Positions 49,063-58,800 of a stretch of DNA of 64,000 nt are shown here, one piece after another. Each line of letters opens with the position of its first letter. Within the stretch, counting starts at the first letter, position 1. Source of the stretch: Longibacter salinarum (GTDB lineage: Bacteria > Bacteroidota > Rhodothermia > Rhodothermales > Salinibacteraceae); contig NZ_PDEQ01000005.1 in assembly GCF_002554795.1 (NCBI RefSeq), forward strand, positions 1-64,000. The letters are read 5' to 3'. Under the pieces are notes generated by a model. That model worked only from the letters and a program-made list of their open reading frames with translations, was not told the origin of the DNA and did no database searches. A program made the translations under genes and the position numbers.

Positions 49063-49651
49063 GGCGAGCCGGGGTAGCCTCGATGTCGGAGCGGATCGCG
49101 CACAGCTTGTCGGACCCAATATTGAGCGGGCGATTCAGCAGGTTGTAGTAGTTTTCCATCGCGTTCAGCCACGTGAGTTCGGCAATAGCCCGGTCATCGA
49201 AATGCGTTCGCAGAGCATCGAACGTCGCGTCGGTCACAGATGTCGAACGGGTCGCCTCCTCGACGTAGACCAGGGCAGCGCGCTCACGGGGCGAGAAGAC
49301 GTCACTCGTCTCATACTGTAGCAGTGCATCGTATTTTTCGATCGAAATCCCCTGGTCTTGTGCGCTCGCCTGGGCGATATCGATACAGAATGAGCAGCCG
49401 TTCAGCGTCGCGACGTAGCTCTTGATTAAGAAGCGGAGTTCCGGATCAATGGACAACTGCTTCTCCGTGGCATTCATCTTCTGAGCTACGGAGGCACTAC
49501 CGGGTACGCGTGCATTCACCACCTTGACGGGCGTAATGACACGACCAAGCGTCCGTTTCGTGATCCAGTAGACGAGACGCATCCACCACGAGTCGGGGCG
49601 GTCGATCGGTTCTAGACGCGGCGCTTCAGACGAGGCATTCACTTCAGTCAT
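49052..49651 (-). CDS. Carboxymuconolactone decarboxylase/AhpD-family protein (ECF41 partner)
   Basis: 199 residues from the ATG at 49651. It is an alpha-helical AhpD-like protein with the redox motif CSFC (in NGCSFCIDIAQ). The His that follows four residues later in AhpD is Ala here, so the proton-relay chemistry differs or is lost. The last 11 nt overlap the sigma-factor start. In the ECF41 group the adjacent gene is usually such a carboxymuconolactone decarboxylase, oxidoreductase or epimerase and is the sigma factor's target. Its substrate is unknown. Confidence 0.88.
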   Translation of the reverse strand: MTEVNASSEAPRLEPIDRPDSWWMRLVYWITKRTLGRVITPVKVVNARVPGSASVAQKMNATEKQLSIDPELRFLIKSYVATLNGCSFCIDIAQASAQDQGISIEKYDALLQYETSDVFSPRERAALVYVEEATRSTSVTDATFDALRTHFDDRAIAELTWLNAMENYYNLLNRPLNIGSDKLCAIRSDIEATPARHAA

Positions 49652-49765
49652 CGTGGGACATGGGTTTTCGAAAGCAGTCGGCGAAAGCATCACAGAAGTG
49701 ACGAATCAGCCGAAACCCACGTGACGCCCCATGCACCACATCACAAAACCGTTACGATACCGTGT

Positions 49766-49912
49766 CGAGGTGTGGAAGTGTGAAAGTATGGAAGTGCGGA
49801 CGTGTTTGCTCTAGAGGTCCATTCTACCACGATACGTGGTACGTCAACGTCTTAACGCCCGAACGCCGAAAACCTTCAAACTTCCAAACTTTCATACGTT
49901 CACACCTACCCC
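49766..49912. repeat. Facing 8-nt repeat arrays around a small palindrome
   Basis: A purine-rich array (49766-49805, GTGTGGAA type, 8-nt phase) and a pyrimidine-rich array (49870-49912) face each other as a degenerate inverted repeat. Between them is a 7-bp hairpin with a 3-nt loop (49825-49841). The second array ends just before the MBL gene stop codon. Confidence 0.7.
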
Positions 49913-49917
49913 CCCCT

Positions 49918-50781
49918 CTACGCCGCCCGCTGTAGTGGTTCGAGGTGGCGTTCCGCCTCAATGCGATCCTGGTCGCGGATGCAGGAGCTGATGAGGTTGT
50001 CCTTCGAAAAGTCGCCGCCTGAGATCCAGCGGAGCAGCCCATCTTTCCCCAGCATCTCCTCGCGGATGTCATTTACGGGGCGCTTGTCCTGTCGGTAGCG
50101 ACGCCGGGCTACGCCGCACAGCGCCTCAAGATACCGCGCCTTCTCGCGGAGGGCGTGCGCACCCTCATCGACGATGCCGCGATGGGAGCAGAAGACTGTT
50201 GTGATGTCGTATTGCAGCACGCGGTGAATGCTTCGAAGGAGCGCGCCAACGTGCTCGTCATAGCGAAGATACTCCGGTCGCTGCGTGATGTAGAGGTCCG
50301 CAGAAAACAACCAGCCTTTCCCTTCAACGCGGTAGCACACCATGTCGTCCGCGTGTCCGGGCGTCGGAATGGCGTGAAGGATGAGCCCATCGCCGATCGA
50401 CAGGTGCTCGGGGACCGGCTGGGCCTCAATGGGGCCAGGGGAGCCCCAGACGATGCGGCGGTACATCTCCATGTCGAAACCGTCGCGCAGTAGATCCAGA
50501 CTCGCTTCCGGCGCGAAGACCGGCACATCCAGCATCTCGGCAATGCGCCCAGCGTTTCCCGCGTGATCCTCGTGGTGATGCGTGACCACAACACGGTCGA
50601 CCCCGCGCGTGTCCGCCATCTCCTGGACGAACGAGCGCACGCGTCGCCACTGGTTGGGCGGACCCGTATCGATCAGCGTGCGCCCCACATGGTAGCAGTA
50701 CGCATGCGTACTGATGCCGACCGGGTACCGGCCGGTGCGAAAGGCCTCAACGGGCCCGTGTTGATGGCGAGAACAGCTCAT
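49918..50781 (-). CDS. Metallo-beta-lactamase fold hydrolase
   Basis: 287 residues with all metal-ligand motifs: THHHEDHAGN (His-x-His-x-Asp-His), the His of TPGHADDM, the Asp of FSADLY and the His of CSHRG. There is an N-terminal strand (GISTHAYCYHVGRTLIDTGP) and a C-terminal helical region of about 70 residues. No signal peptide is seen, so it should be cytosolic. Substrate unknown: glyoxalase II, lactonase and RNase-Z-like activities share this fold. It starts 18 nt after the mscL stop and is probably co-transcribed with it. Confidence 0.93.
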   Translation of the reverse strand: MSCSRHQHGPVEAFRTGRYPVGISTHAYCYHVGRTLIDTGPPNQWRRVRSFVQEMADTRGVDRVVVTHHHEDHAGNAGRIAEMLDVPVFAPEASLDLLRDGFDMEMYRRIVWGSPGPIEAQPVPEHLSIGDGLILHAIPTPGHADDMVCYRVEGKGWLFSADLYITQRPEYLRYDEHVGALLRSIHRVLQYDITTVFCSHRGIVDEGAHALREKARYLEALCGVARRRYRQDKRPVNDIREEMLGKDGLLRWISGGDFSKDNLISSCIRDQDRIEAERHLEPLQRAA

Positions 50782-50799
50782 AGGGCAGACAAAGGGTCG

Positions 50800-51279
50800 T
50801 TACGATGCTGCGTGCGGTGACGGCTCGTCGGTGATATCGGAGGTACAGTGCGGACAGCGTGTGGCTTGAACCGGAATATCCTGTACGCAGAAGGGACACT
50901 TCTTCACGGTCGGTGCCGCCGGTTCGGGGGCTTCATCCGGCTCCATCATCTTGTTCACCGACCGCACGAGGACAAAGACGGCGAAGGATACGATGAGGAA
51001 GCTAATCGCACTGTTTAGAAAGACGCCGCCGTTCACTGTCACGGCCCCCGCGGCATTTGCTGCTTCCAGCGTAGGGTACGGACCCGGCGTCGTCCCGTCC
51101 TTCAGAACGACGAAGATGTTGGAGAAGTCGACGTTACCGACAAGCAAGCCCAGTGGAGGCGTGATCACGTCCTTTACAAGCGACTGGACGACGCCGTTAA
51201 AGGCCGCCCCGATGATGATACCGACGGCCATGTCGACGACGTTACCGCGAAGCGCAAACTTTTTGTATTCCTGAAGCAC
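50800..51279 (-). CDS. mscL: Large-conductance mechanosensitive channel with zinc-ribbon tail
   Basis: 159 residues. The MscL core (1-110) has the N-terminal pore helix ALRGNVVDMAVGIIIGAAF and the second span (about 86-107). The C-terminus, instead of the usual helix bundle, carries a zinc ribbon: Cys128, Cys131, Cys142 and Cys145 (KCPFC and RCPHC). The channel opens under membrane tension to release solutes during osmotic downshock. The ribbon form is known from some other MscL proteins and may affect assembly. It is the first gene of a likely two-gene unit with the MBL hydrolase. Confidence 0.95.
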   Translation of the reverse strand: MLQEYKKFALRGNVVDMAVGIIIGAAFNGVVQSLVKDVITPPLGLLVGNVDFSNIFVVLKDGTTPGPYPTLEAANAAGAVTVNGGVFLNSAISFLIVSFAVFVLVRSVNKMMEPDEAPEPAAPTVKKCPFCVQDIPVQATRCPHCTSDITDEPSPHAAS

Positions 51280-51478
51280 GTGTTTGGTAGACTTCGATCA
51301 GAATCTCGAACGGCCAATCCTTGCGTACGTGCGACCACGAAACAGTGACACTGATATCTGGGTGCAGGGTCAGACGAATCTGACCAACTGACCGTGTCGC
51401 AATCTTCCGGCCAAATGTGAGCCCCGCTCGTATCTCGACCGGCGGACTACGTAAAATATGGATGCACAGGCCCGTCGT

Positions 51479-52687
51479 TTATTCCGTTGCCGTGACGTTT
51501 CGATTCCTTGCATGCGTGAGAATATCTTCGACAATGTCATCCACATCATTGTGGAGGCTCAACACGTCTGCATAGGGTGTCCCTTCTGCTAGCGTTTCGA
51601 TAAGCGGATACACAGGCTTGGTCTCTGTCCAATATTCGCGGTCGAGAAATACCATCGGGCTGGCAGCACCAAACGTTTCGTAATGATTCTGGGCCGCATC
51701 CATAAAAATTTCCTGGATGGTTCCCGCACTTCCGGGCGCATAGATCACGCCGTGAGTAGCGATCGCAAGAAGACCGTCCTCCCGAATGCTGTTCGCGAAA
51801 TACTTGGCAACGTGGCTCGGGAATAGGTTCGAGGGCTCGTGCCCATAGAACCACGTTGGAATCGCGAGACTGTCGGCTCCGTCTGGATAGGTGTCGAGAA
51901 TCTGGTATGCGAGATCGAAGTACGCCTCGTCCTCATAATGAGGTGCGGCCGCAAGCGTATCCACAGCGTTGTGCACGACATCGAGTTCATGCGCGGAAAG
52001 GTACGCGCCGAGATTTGCCGCTTCCATCGCTCCCGGTCCGCCTCCCGTGGCGACGAAAAAGCCGGCCCGCGCGAGCTTCCACCCGATAACAGCAACCTGT
52101 CGGAACGTCGGACTGTCGCGCTCCAGCCGGTGACCTCCCATGACGCCAACCACACGCCGTCGATCGGTCTCTGGAAGAACATGGTCCAGATGCGAATCCG
52201 GGTTGTCCGGTGGGTCATGGAGAAGATCGGCGAGCGCGTCATCAACGGCGTGATCGTGGATGCGAAAAGCTAGGGCATCCATCACAGGCACCGCCTGACT
52301 GACCTTCGTCCGCGCCTTAAAGTAGTCGTAGATGCGCCGGTCGGCGGTTTCGTGCAGGCTCTCGTACTCCCCGCGCCGATACCCGTCCATGAGTTCCTTC
52401 GTGCTGTAGAGGGACGCCCGGTAGGGGTGAAACGGCAAGCCGGTGAAGGCGGGAAAGATCGTCCCTCCGGTGTTGCGGATGTGTTCGTCTGTCGCGCTCG
52501 TCATTCGGCATCCGAGAAAACAGGCGTCTTCGGCTGGCACGCGCTGGACCACCTCCTCCATGACCTCGGACCGCAGATCCAATCCCTGCACGACAATGTC
52601 TTTCATCGACCCGTGCGTCTCGATGTGAGCGACGAGCTCCGTACTGGATTCAATTTCGATGACTCGGTCCGGACAACACTCGTACAT
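51479..52687 (-). CDS. LOG-family Rossmann-fold nucleotide-binding protein, long form
   Basis: 402 residues from the ATG at 52687 (a longer form to 52750 lacks support). The LOG-type Rossmann domain covers about 177-370: GVMGGHRLERDSP, GGGPGAMEAAN (215-225) and the PGGxGT-like PGSAGTIQE (318-326). The N-terminal 150 residues form an extra domain. LOG proteins release nucleobases from nucleoside 5'-monophosphates; long bacterial forms such as PpnN have N-terminal regulatory domains. Which nucleotide it uses is not clear. The gene is single. Confidence 0.88.
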   Translation of the reverse strand: MYECCPDRVIEIESSTELVAHIETHGSMKDIVVQGLDLRSEVMEEVVQRVPAEDACFLGCRMTSATDEHIRNTGGTIFPAFTGLPFHPYRASLYSTKELMDGYRRGEYESLHETADRRIYDYFKARTKVSQAVPVMDALAFRIHDHAVDDALADLLHDPPDNPDSHLDHVLPETDRRRVVGVMGGHRLERDSPTFRQVAVIGWKLARAGFFVATGGGPGAMEAANLGAYLSAHELDVVHNAVDTLAAAPHYEDEAYFDLAYQILDTYPDGADSLAIPTWFYGHEPSNLFPSHVAKYFANSIREDGLLAIATHGVIYAPGSAGTIQEIFMDAAQNHYETFGAASPMVFLDREYWTETKPVYPLIETLAEGTPYADVLSLHNDVDDIVEDILTHARNRNVTATE

Positions 52688-52877
52688 AAAAAAGGAGGTC
52701 GTTGATGTGAATGGTCGCGCCGAAGCTGAAAACCTCTGTGTAGACAACACAGAAAATAAGGGAAGCGACGTACCGTTTCATTTCGAAGAAGGTTCGCCGC
52801 TGTTGTCGCGTGGATCTTGCACGGTCGAACCCTCGTAATTTTAGTGCACAATCATCAAAGACGGTCGCTCGTCTCTC

Positions 52878-54686
52878 TTGTCTCTTCTTCGCAGCATCGA
52901 TTCTCTGCTCCATCCGCTTCTGCCCCTACATGCAGGGCGATACTCCTACGGGCTGTGGGTCATTGGGATCTTGTTGTCTTTCCTTATTTTCCCATCCCGC
53001 TCTTCGGCCTTCGCACAGGAATGTCCTTCGCCGCCAGCGTCTCCTGCAGGAACGGATACGACCTCCTGGAGCGCGTATGCAGAGAACGCCCAACGGCATC
53101 GCCAGTGTGCCGACCCGTCGAACGGCGATTGGGTCGTGCGCGAAGCTGTCGGCTGGATGCGGGCAAAACGGTTTGAGAATGTTATCCAGCTTGCGGATAA
53201 CGTTCTCCGCGGGCCGACGAAATCCGATAGCCTGACGGTCAGCCGGATCTACGAACTCGCGGGCATCGCCGCCTCGCGCCTCAGCCGCCCGGATGAAAGT
53301 ACGCATCTCTTCCGAACGTCGAGATACTATTCGTCGACACGTTCTCCTGCCGAGCAGGCAGAACTTCACTTCAGTTGGGCGAAAAGCGCCCTTCGATCTG
53401 GAAGGTACGTGCAAGCTCGCTCCCACGTGCAGCGGGCTCAGAAGGAACTGGCAAACCCGGACACGTCCCTCGCGCTGTCGGCTCTCCTTTCTACGACGCA
53501 AGCCTGGGCTTTCGTTCTGGAGGCTGTCCGTGATGACCGCCCCCCGTCGGATTCTGTCGACACCGTCCTGGCCGAAGCGAATACGATTCGGTCGGCGACC
53601 GGCGACCGGCTCTGGCATGCGTCCGACGGACGTCAGATGGACATCCAGAGCCGCTTCGCGATCGTTCGCGCTGCCGCAAGCACCGTGCGCGGTCAGTCCG
53701 TGGAAGCGGGTGACCTGTCGGCGGCCCGGTCGCGTGCCCAGAAACATGGCGATGCCTGGGCCGAGATCGCTTCTCACTTCGTCGATGTCCTGCGATACGC
53801 CGAAACCGACGAGCCAGATGCAATCTACGACCGCATGGATCAAATCATCGACCTCTCCCGGTCGGCTCAAGAGCCAACCTTTCTCGCCCAGGTGCTCCTC
53901 GCCAACGTGCGGATCGCTTCAGATCACGGCCAGGAAGACGAGGCCCACCGCGCGCTCCAACGGTTGAGCTCGCTCGATGCCGTCCCGCCAGCTATCTTCC
54001 AGGCCGCGTCCACTCGGCAGATGAGGGCGTTCGAAAATCCATGGACCTGGACCACGTGGGCTCAAATCCTCGGCCTCGCGCTTGTCTTGTCCCTCGTCTT
54101 TCAGGTCTTCGTCTCGCGTATGCGATCCAGCGATGACGCGACACCCGACCCTGGGGACGAACGCGAGGGCGCAGACGTGCCCACGGAGCCTGGACCGGAG
54201 CCCTCCTCCGAGTACCAATCACCAAAGGGTCTCGACGATCCAGTCGTGAACGACCATGCTGCCGTCGCCTTCGATGTGCAGATCGACCTGGACCCGGAAG
54301 AGATCGAAAACATCATCGCGTCGACGCCCTTCACCGGCGGAGCCGAGTCCTCCGGTCAGCAGGACGCTGCCTCGACGCCTGCACCCGACGCCGAGGGGCG
54401 GCGCTCTGCACAACCGGTCAGCGTCCCATGCTACGGAGCAGACGGCTCACGCGAGGGCGAAATCGAGATTCCCTCCAGCCTCGCGGGCGGACTGCTGGAG
54501 CGGAAGATCGTCGCGCTTGAGGTCGAGGGCGAAATTCTCCTGCTGTACCGCTTCGAAACGGGATCCCAGCGCGTCGTCCACTACGACCCGGAATCGGGCA
54601 CCTTTGAGGACGTGGAGACCGACGGCGACTTCCACGGCTTCCCGATCGCCAAACTCGGCCGACCGGATACGGATTCGTCCGACTGA
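52878..54686 (+). CDS. Large protein with helical-repeat domain, one membrane span and acidic cytosolic tail
   Basis: 602 residues starting at a TTG (52878), the first plausible start after an in-frame stop at 52842. An N-terminal signal-like segment (YGLWVIGILLSFLIFPSRSSAFAQ, split by charge) leads into helices resembling TPR-type repeats (about 60-395, AKSALRSGRYVQARSHVQRAQ). A span near 395-415 (WAQILGLALVLSLVFQVFV) precedes a disordered acidic Pro/Glu tail, then a compact C-terminal segment (about 520-600, VPCYGADGSREGEIEIPSS). No family is recognised. The domain order suggests a membrane-bound scaffold. Confidence 0.7.
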   Translation: MSLLRSIDSLLHPLLPLHAGRYSYGLWVIGILLSFLIFPSRSSAFAQECPSPPASPAGTDTTSWSAYAENAQRHRQCADPSNGDWVVREAVGWMRAKRFENVIQLADNVLRGPTKSDSLTVSRIYELAGIAASRLSRPDESTHLFRTSRYYSSTRSPAEQAELHFSWAKSALRSGRYVQARSHVQRAQKELANPDTSLALSALLSTTQAWAFVLEAVRDDRPPSDSVDTVLAEANTIRSATGDRLWHASDGRQMDIQSRFAIVRAAASTVRGQSVEAGDLSAARSRAQKHGDAWAEIASHFVDVLRYAETDEPDAIYDRMDQIIDLSRSAQEPTFLAQVLLANVRIASDHGQEDEAHRALQRLSSLDAVPPAIFQAASTRQMRAFENPWTWTTWAQILGLALVLSLVFQVFVSRMRSSDDATPDPGDEREGADVPTEPGPEPSSEYQSPKGLDDPVVNDHAAVAFDVQIDLDPEEIENIIASTPFTGGAESSGQQDAASTPAPDAEGRRSAQPVSVPCYGADGSREGEIEIPSSLAGGLLERKIVALEVEGEILLLYRFETGSQRVVHYDPESGTFEDVETDGDFHGFPIAKLGRPDTDSSD

Positions 54687-54849
54687 ATAACGGACCGTTT
54701 CGGCGAATGCGTCGCGCCCGGCGACGTCCGCCAGCACGCAACCCGTGTCTGGCTACCCGTGCCGAAGAAACGAGCCTGCGTTATGATTTCCGGCGCGCAT
54801 GGGTCTTAGAGACAGCCCCCGAACCTGTCTCTCACCTCCTGCTGCACCA

Positions 54850-55452
54850 ATGCCTCGCCCGGATTTCCCGCAACGCAAGAACAGCCTCCGTCATCCGGAC
54901 ATCGACTACAGTTCGCGCGGGGCCTACTTCGTGACGGTTCGGACGCATCGACGTCGACCTCTCTTCGGCTCGATTCGAGACGGCGTCATGGACTGTTCGC
55001 CCACCGGCGACATTGTCCGGGACGAGTGGTACCGGACCGAGACGCTGCGGGGAAATGTCGTGCTGGATGCTTTTGTCGTGATGCCCGACCACGTCCACGG
55101 CATCCTCTGCCTCGTGCCGGAGGGCGTCACGGAGGTCTCGCCACGGGGCTACCGATGGCGCCCCCTCGCGCCGCCCGATGCCGGCAATGCCCAGAGCCTG
55201 CGCGCAAGAAGGCATGATCCGGAGCGCCACGGCGTCGCCTACCGGCCGCCGAATTCGCTGTCCTCGATCATGGTCGGCTTTAAGGGAGCCGTCACCCGCC
55301 GGATCCGCGCCGAATGCGACATCCAGCCCGATGCCCGAATCTGGCAACGCACCTTCTACGACCGCGTCCTGCGGAACGAACGCGAATGGCGGTCTGCACG
55401 GCAATACATCCGCCTAAACCCACAACGTTGGTGGGAAAAACACGGCCGATAA
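54850..55452 (+). mobile_element. REP-associated tyrosine transposase (RAYT, Y1_Tnp)
   Basis: 200 residues from the ATG at 54850. The Y1-type HUH fold is evident: YFVTVRTHRRRPLFG at the first strand, VVMPDHVHGIL with metal-binding His81/His83, SSIMVGFKGAVTRRI, and WQRTFYDRVLRNEREW with candidate catalytic Tyr170. RAYTs are single-copy domesticated transposases that recognise palindromic repeats and move them. A perfect 36-bp palindrome lies 140 nt downstream, and a second, less perfect copy lies at 59916-59935. It may be the enzyme that spread these palindromes. Confidence 0.9.
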
Positions 55453-55592
55453 CGTACCGACACGTCGCCATGTGTCCATCGTGGCCGATTTTTCCTGGAC
55501 GCCGGCCCGTTCCCCCGCCGGGTCGTTTTCCGTCCACGGTTCGGGGTCCCCACAGCGGGTACGATTCATCCCTGTCCGGGCCGGTTTCCCCG

Positions 55593-55628
55593 CGTTGTAG
55601 GGGCGCATTGCAATGCGCCCCTACAACG
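55593..55628. repeat. Perfect 36-bp palindrome (REP-like)
   Basis: Arms 55593-55610 and 55611-55628 are exact reverse complements with no loop; the core is GGGGCGCATTG/CAATGCGCCCC. It is of the type targeted by RAYT proteins and lies beside such a gene. A partial copy with one mismatch is at 59916-59935. Confidence 0.85.
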
Positions 55629-55700
55629 CAAACGGGGGACACACCGAAAACCGATGTATAAATGCCAGGGGAACGGGATGGACCCAACCGGCACCGACGC

Positions 55701-55734
55701 AAAACGCCCGACCCTCCTCGCGGAGAACCGGGCG
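55701..55734 (-). terminator. Rho-independent terminator of nrdJ
   Basis: Read on the minus strand, a 6-bp GC stem (55729-55734 with 55705-55710) with an 18-nt loop is followed by four T. It lies about 70 nt after the nrdJ stop. Confidence 0.65.
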
Positions 55735-55802
55735 TATGCGATACAGCCAAATGATGCTGCTTGGAGCCAACCGCGCACACACGCGGCAACCCTTTCACGG
55801 TA

Positions 55803-58800
55803 TCATCCGCATCCCGTGCTTGCACCGCAGTTCGGGCACATGTAGCACGCGCCGCTGCGGACCGTGATGCTGCCGCACTCGGGGCAGGGCGGAGCGTCGG
55901 ACTGGTTCTGGAAGGTATCCTCCGTCGCGCTCTTCATGGCCTGCGCCTGCGCCGGATTGCTCCCCGACGTCGCCGCGTCCATGAAGGCCTCAACGGTCTG
56001 ACCGATCAGCTCGTCCTGTTGCTCCGCCGTGGCGTCGTCCACATCGCCGAAGTCAAGCTCCGCCTGTGTGGTGTCGACCGCCGGGCCGCTACGGTGCGAT
56101 TCCTCCGCAGCGGCCTCATTAGGGTCCGTGGTCACCTCCTCATCTGAGGCGAGATCCGGCTCCAGCTCCTGATCCAGGAATTTGATGGACAGGTAGCGGA
56201 AGATGTAATCCATGATCGACTTCGCGATCGGGATCTGCTTGTTGTTCGTAAAGCCACTCGGCTCGAAGCGCATGTGGCTGAACTTGCGGCACAGATCCTC
56301 CAGCGGCACGCCGTACTGCAGCGCGATGGAGATGCTCGTGGCGAACGCGTCCATCATGCCGGCCAGCGTGCTGCCCTGCTTGGCCATCGTGATGAAGATC
56401 TCACCGGGGCGCCCGGCGCCGCCGTTCTGCACGCTCTCCGGATAGAGCCCGATCGTGAGGTACCCCTCGTGACCGGCAATGGAGAACTTGTGCGTGATGG
56501 ACGGCCGCTCGTCGGGCAGACGCTTGCGCGTCGGCTTGTAGACGACCTTCTCCTGAATCTCCGGCTCTTGCGTCACCGCACCGTCACCGGACGGATCGGC
56601 GGCCTTCGCGGCTTCAGCAGCTTCGGCAGCCTTCTGCTTGTCCGACTTCTGCGTGTTGCCATCCTCGGATGTCGACAGCGGCTGACTCCGCTTGGAGTTC
56701 TCGCGGTAGATCGCGACGGCCTTCGTGCCGAGCTCCCAGCTCTTGAGGTAGGCGTCAGCAATATCCTCCACCGACGCGTCCTCCGGCATGTTGACCGTCT
56801 TCGAGATCGCGCCACTCACGAACGGCTGCACGGCACCCATCATGCGGATGTGACCCATGTGATGGATCGACCGCTCGCCGTTGTTCGGTTTGAAGGCGCA
56901 GTCGAAGACCGGCAGGTGCTCATCTTTCAGCAGCGGCGCACCTTCGATCGTGTCATTGTCATCGATGTACTCGATGATCGCCTTGCGCTCGTCCTCGTTG
57001 TATCCGAGGCGCTCCAGCGCATCCGGCACGCTCTGGTTGACGATCTTCATCATGCCCTCGCCTTCGCCGGCGAGCAGCTTGTACTTCACGAGCGCGATGT
57101 CCGGCTCAATGCCCGTCGTGTCGCAGTCCATGTAGAACCCGATCGTGCCGGTCGGCGCGATCACGGTGGCCTGCGCGTTGCGGTAGCCGTGGCGCTCGCC
57201 AAGCTCGACCATGCGAGCCGCACTTTCACGGGCGCTGTCGAGCAGATCGCTCGGGCACAGGTCGCGGTCGATGTCTTCCACCGCCGCCTGGTGCATGCGC
57301 ATCACGTCGAGGAAGGGCTCCTCGTTCTCGGCATAGCCATCGAACGGACCGATGTCTTCGTTGGCTGCGATCTCGGCGCTGCGGCCGTACGCTTCGCAAT
57401 GGATGATCGCCTGCACGGCCCCGGCCACGGCGCGACCTTCGTCGCTGTCGTAGGGGAAGCCCATCGCCATCAGCAACGCGCCCAGGTTGGCAAAGCCGAG
57501 TCCGAGGGGACGGAACAGGTGACTGTTGCGGGCAATCTCCTCCGCCGGGTAACCGGCGTTATCGACCAGGATCTCCTGCGCGGTGATGAAGATGCGGGCA
57601 GCGGCGCGGAGACGCTCCACGTCGATCGACCCATCTTCGTTCTGATACTTGCGCAGGTTGAGGCTCGCCAGGTTACAGGCCGAGTTGTCCAAGAACATGT
57701 ACTCCGAGCAGGGATTGCTGGAGTTGATCTGGTCCGTGTTCTTGCACGTGTGCCATTTCTGAATCGTGTCCTCGAACTGCAGGCCGGGGTCGCCGCAAAC
57801 GTGCGTCCCTTCCGCCACCTTGTCGAGCACCGTGCGCGCTTTGATCTCTTCGACCACCTCGTTCGTGGTGACCGTGCGCAAGCCGTACGTCTCGTCGCGG
57901 TCGGCCGCCTCCATAAACTCGTCGGTGACGCGGAGGCTCTGGTTCACGTTCTGGAACGCGACGGAGCCGTACGCCGGGCCGTTGAACGAGCCGTCGTACC
58001 CCTGCTCGATGAGCGCCCAGGCTTTCTTCTCCTCCTTCTGCTTCACCTCGACGAATTCCATCACGTCAGGGTGCCAGCACTTGAGCGTCTGCATGATCGC
58101 CGCGCGACGCGTCTTGCCGCCGCTCTTGATCGTGCCGCCCGTAGCGTCCTGCACCTCCATGAAGCTCACCGGACCGGACGGCGCACCGCCACCGGACAGC
58201 TTCTCTTTCGTGGAGCGAAGCGTCGACCAGTCCGCGCCCACGCCGGAGCCGAACTTGAAGAGACGCGCACTCTCGCCCATCGTCTCCCAGATGCCGTCGA
58301 TCGAGTCTTCCACGTCCACGATAAAGCAGGCGCTCGCCTGGGGGTACTCGTAGGGGTCGACCTTGACGATGTCCTCCTTATCGAAGTCCCATCCGTAGAT
58401 CTTCTTGTCGCCCGTGTCGCGGATGCCGTACTGCTGGCCGAGCCCGACGTTGAACCAGACCGGCGAGTTGAACGCGCCATACTGGTGGGTGCAGAGCCAG
58501 GTCAGTTCGTCGTAAAACGTTTCCGCGTCTTCCTCCGACGCGAAGTAGTCCTGCTCTTTGCCCCAGTCCGTGATGGAACGGGTGACCCGGTCGACGAGCT
58601 GCTTCAGCGAGTACTCACGGAGGCCGTCTTCCGGCGAACCGTTGCCCTTGTCATTGTCGCCGTAGAAGTACTTGCTGGCGACGATGTTTGTGGAGAGCTG
58701 ACTGAAGTGTTCGGGGAATTCGACGTCCTTCTGCTCGAAGATCATCTCCCCGGACGGGTTCGAGATGGAAGCATCCCGAATCTCCCATTCGCACGAGTCG

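Larger units (their letters stand above)
55453..55802. other. Region between RAYT and nrdJ with palindrome and terminator
   Basis: 350 nt containing the perfect palindrome (55593-55628) and the terminator of nrdJ (55701-55734). No gene. Confidence 0.6.

Noticed and set aside
49652-49765. ECF41-type promoter (TGTCACA ... CGTC) before the partner gene
   Set aside because: Only partial matches with poor spacing were found by eye; not enough to call a site.
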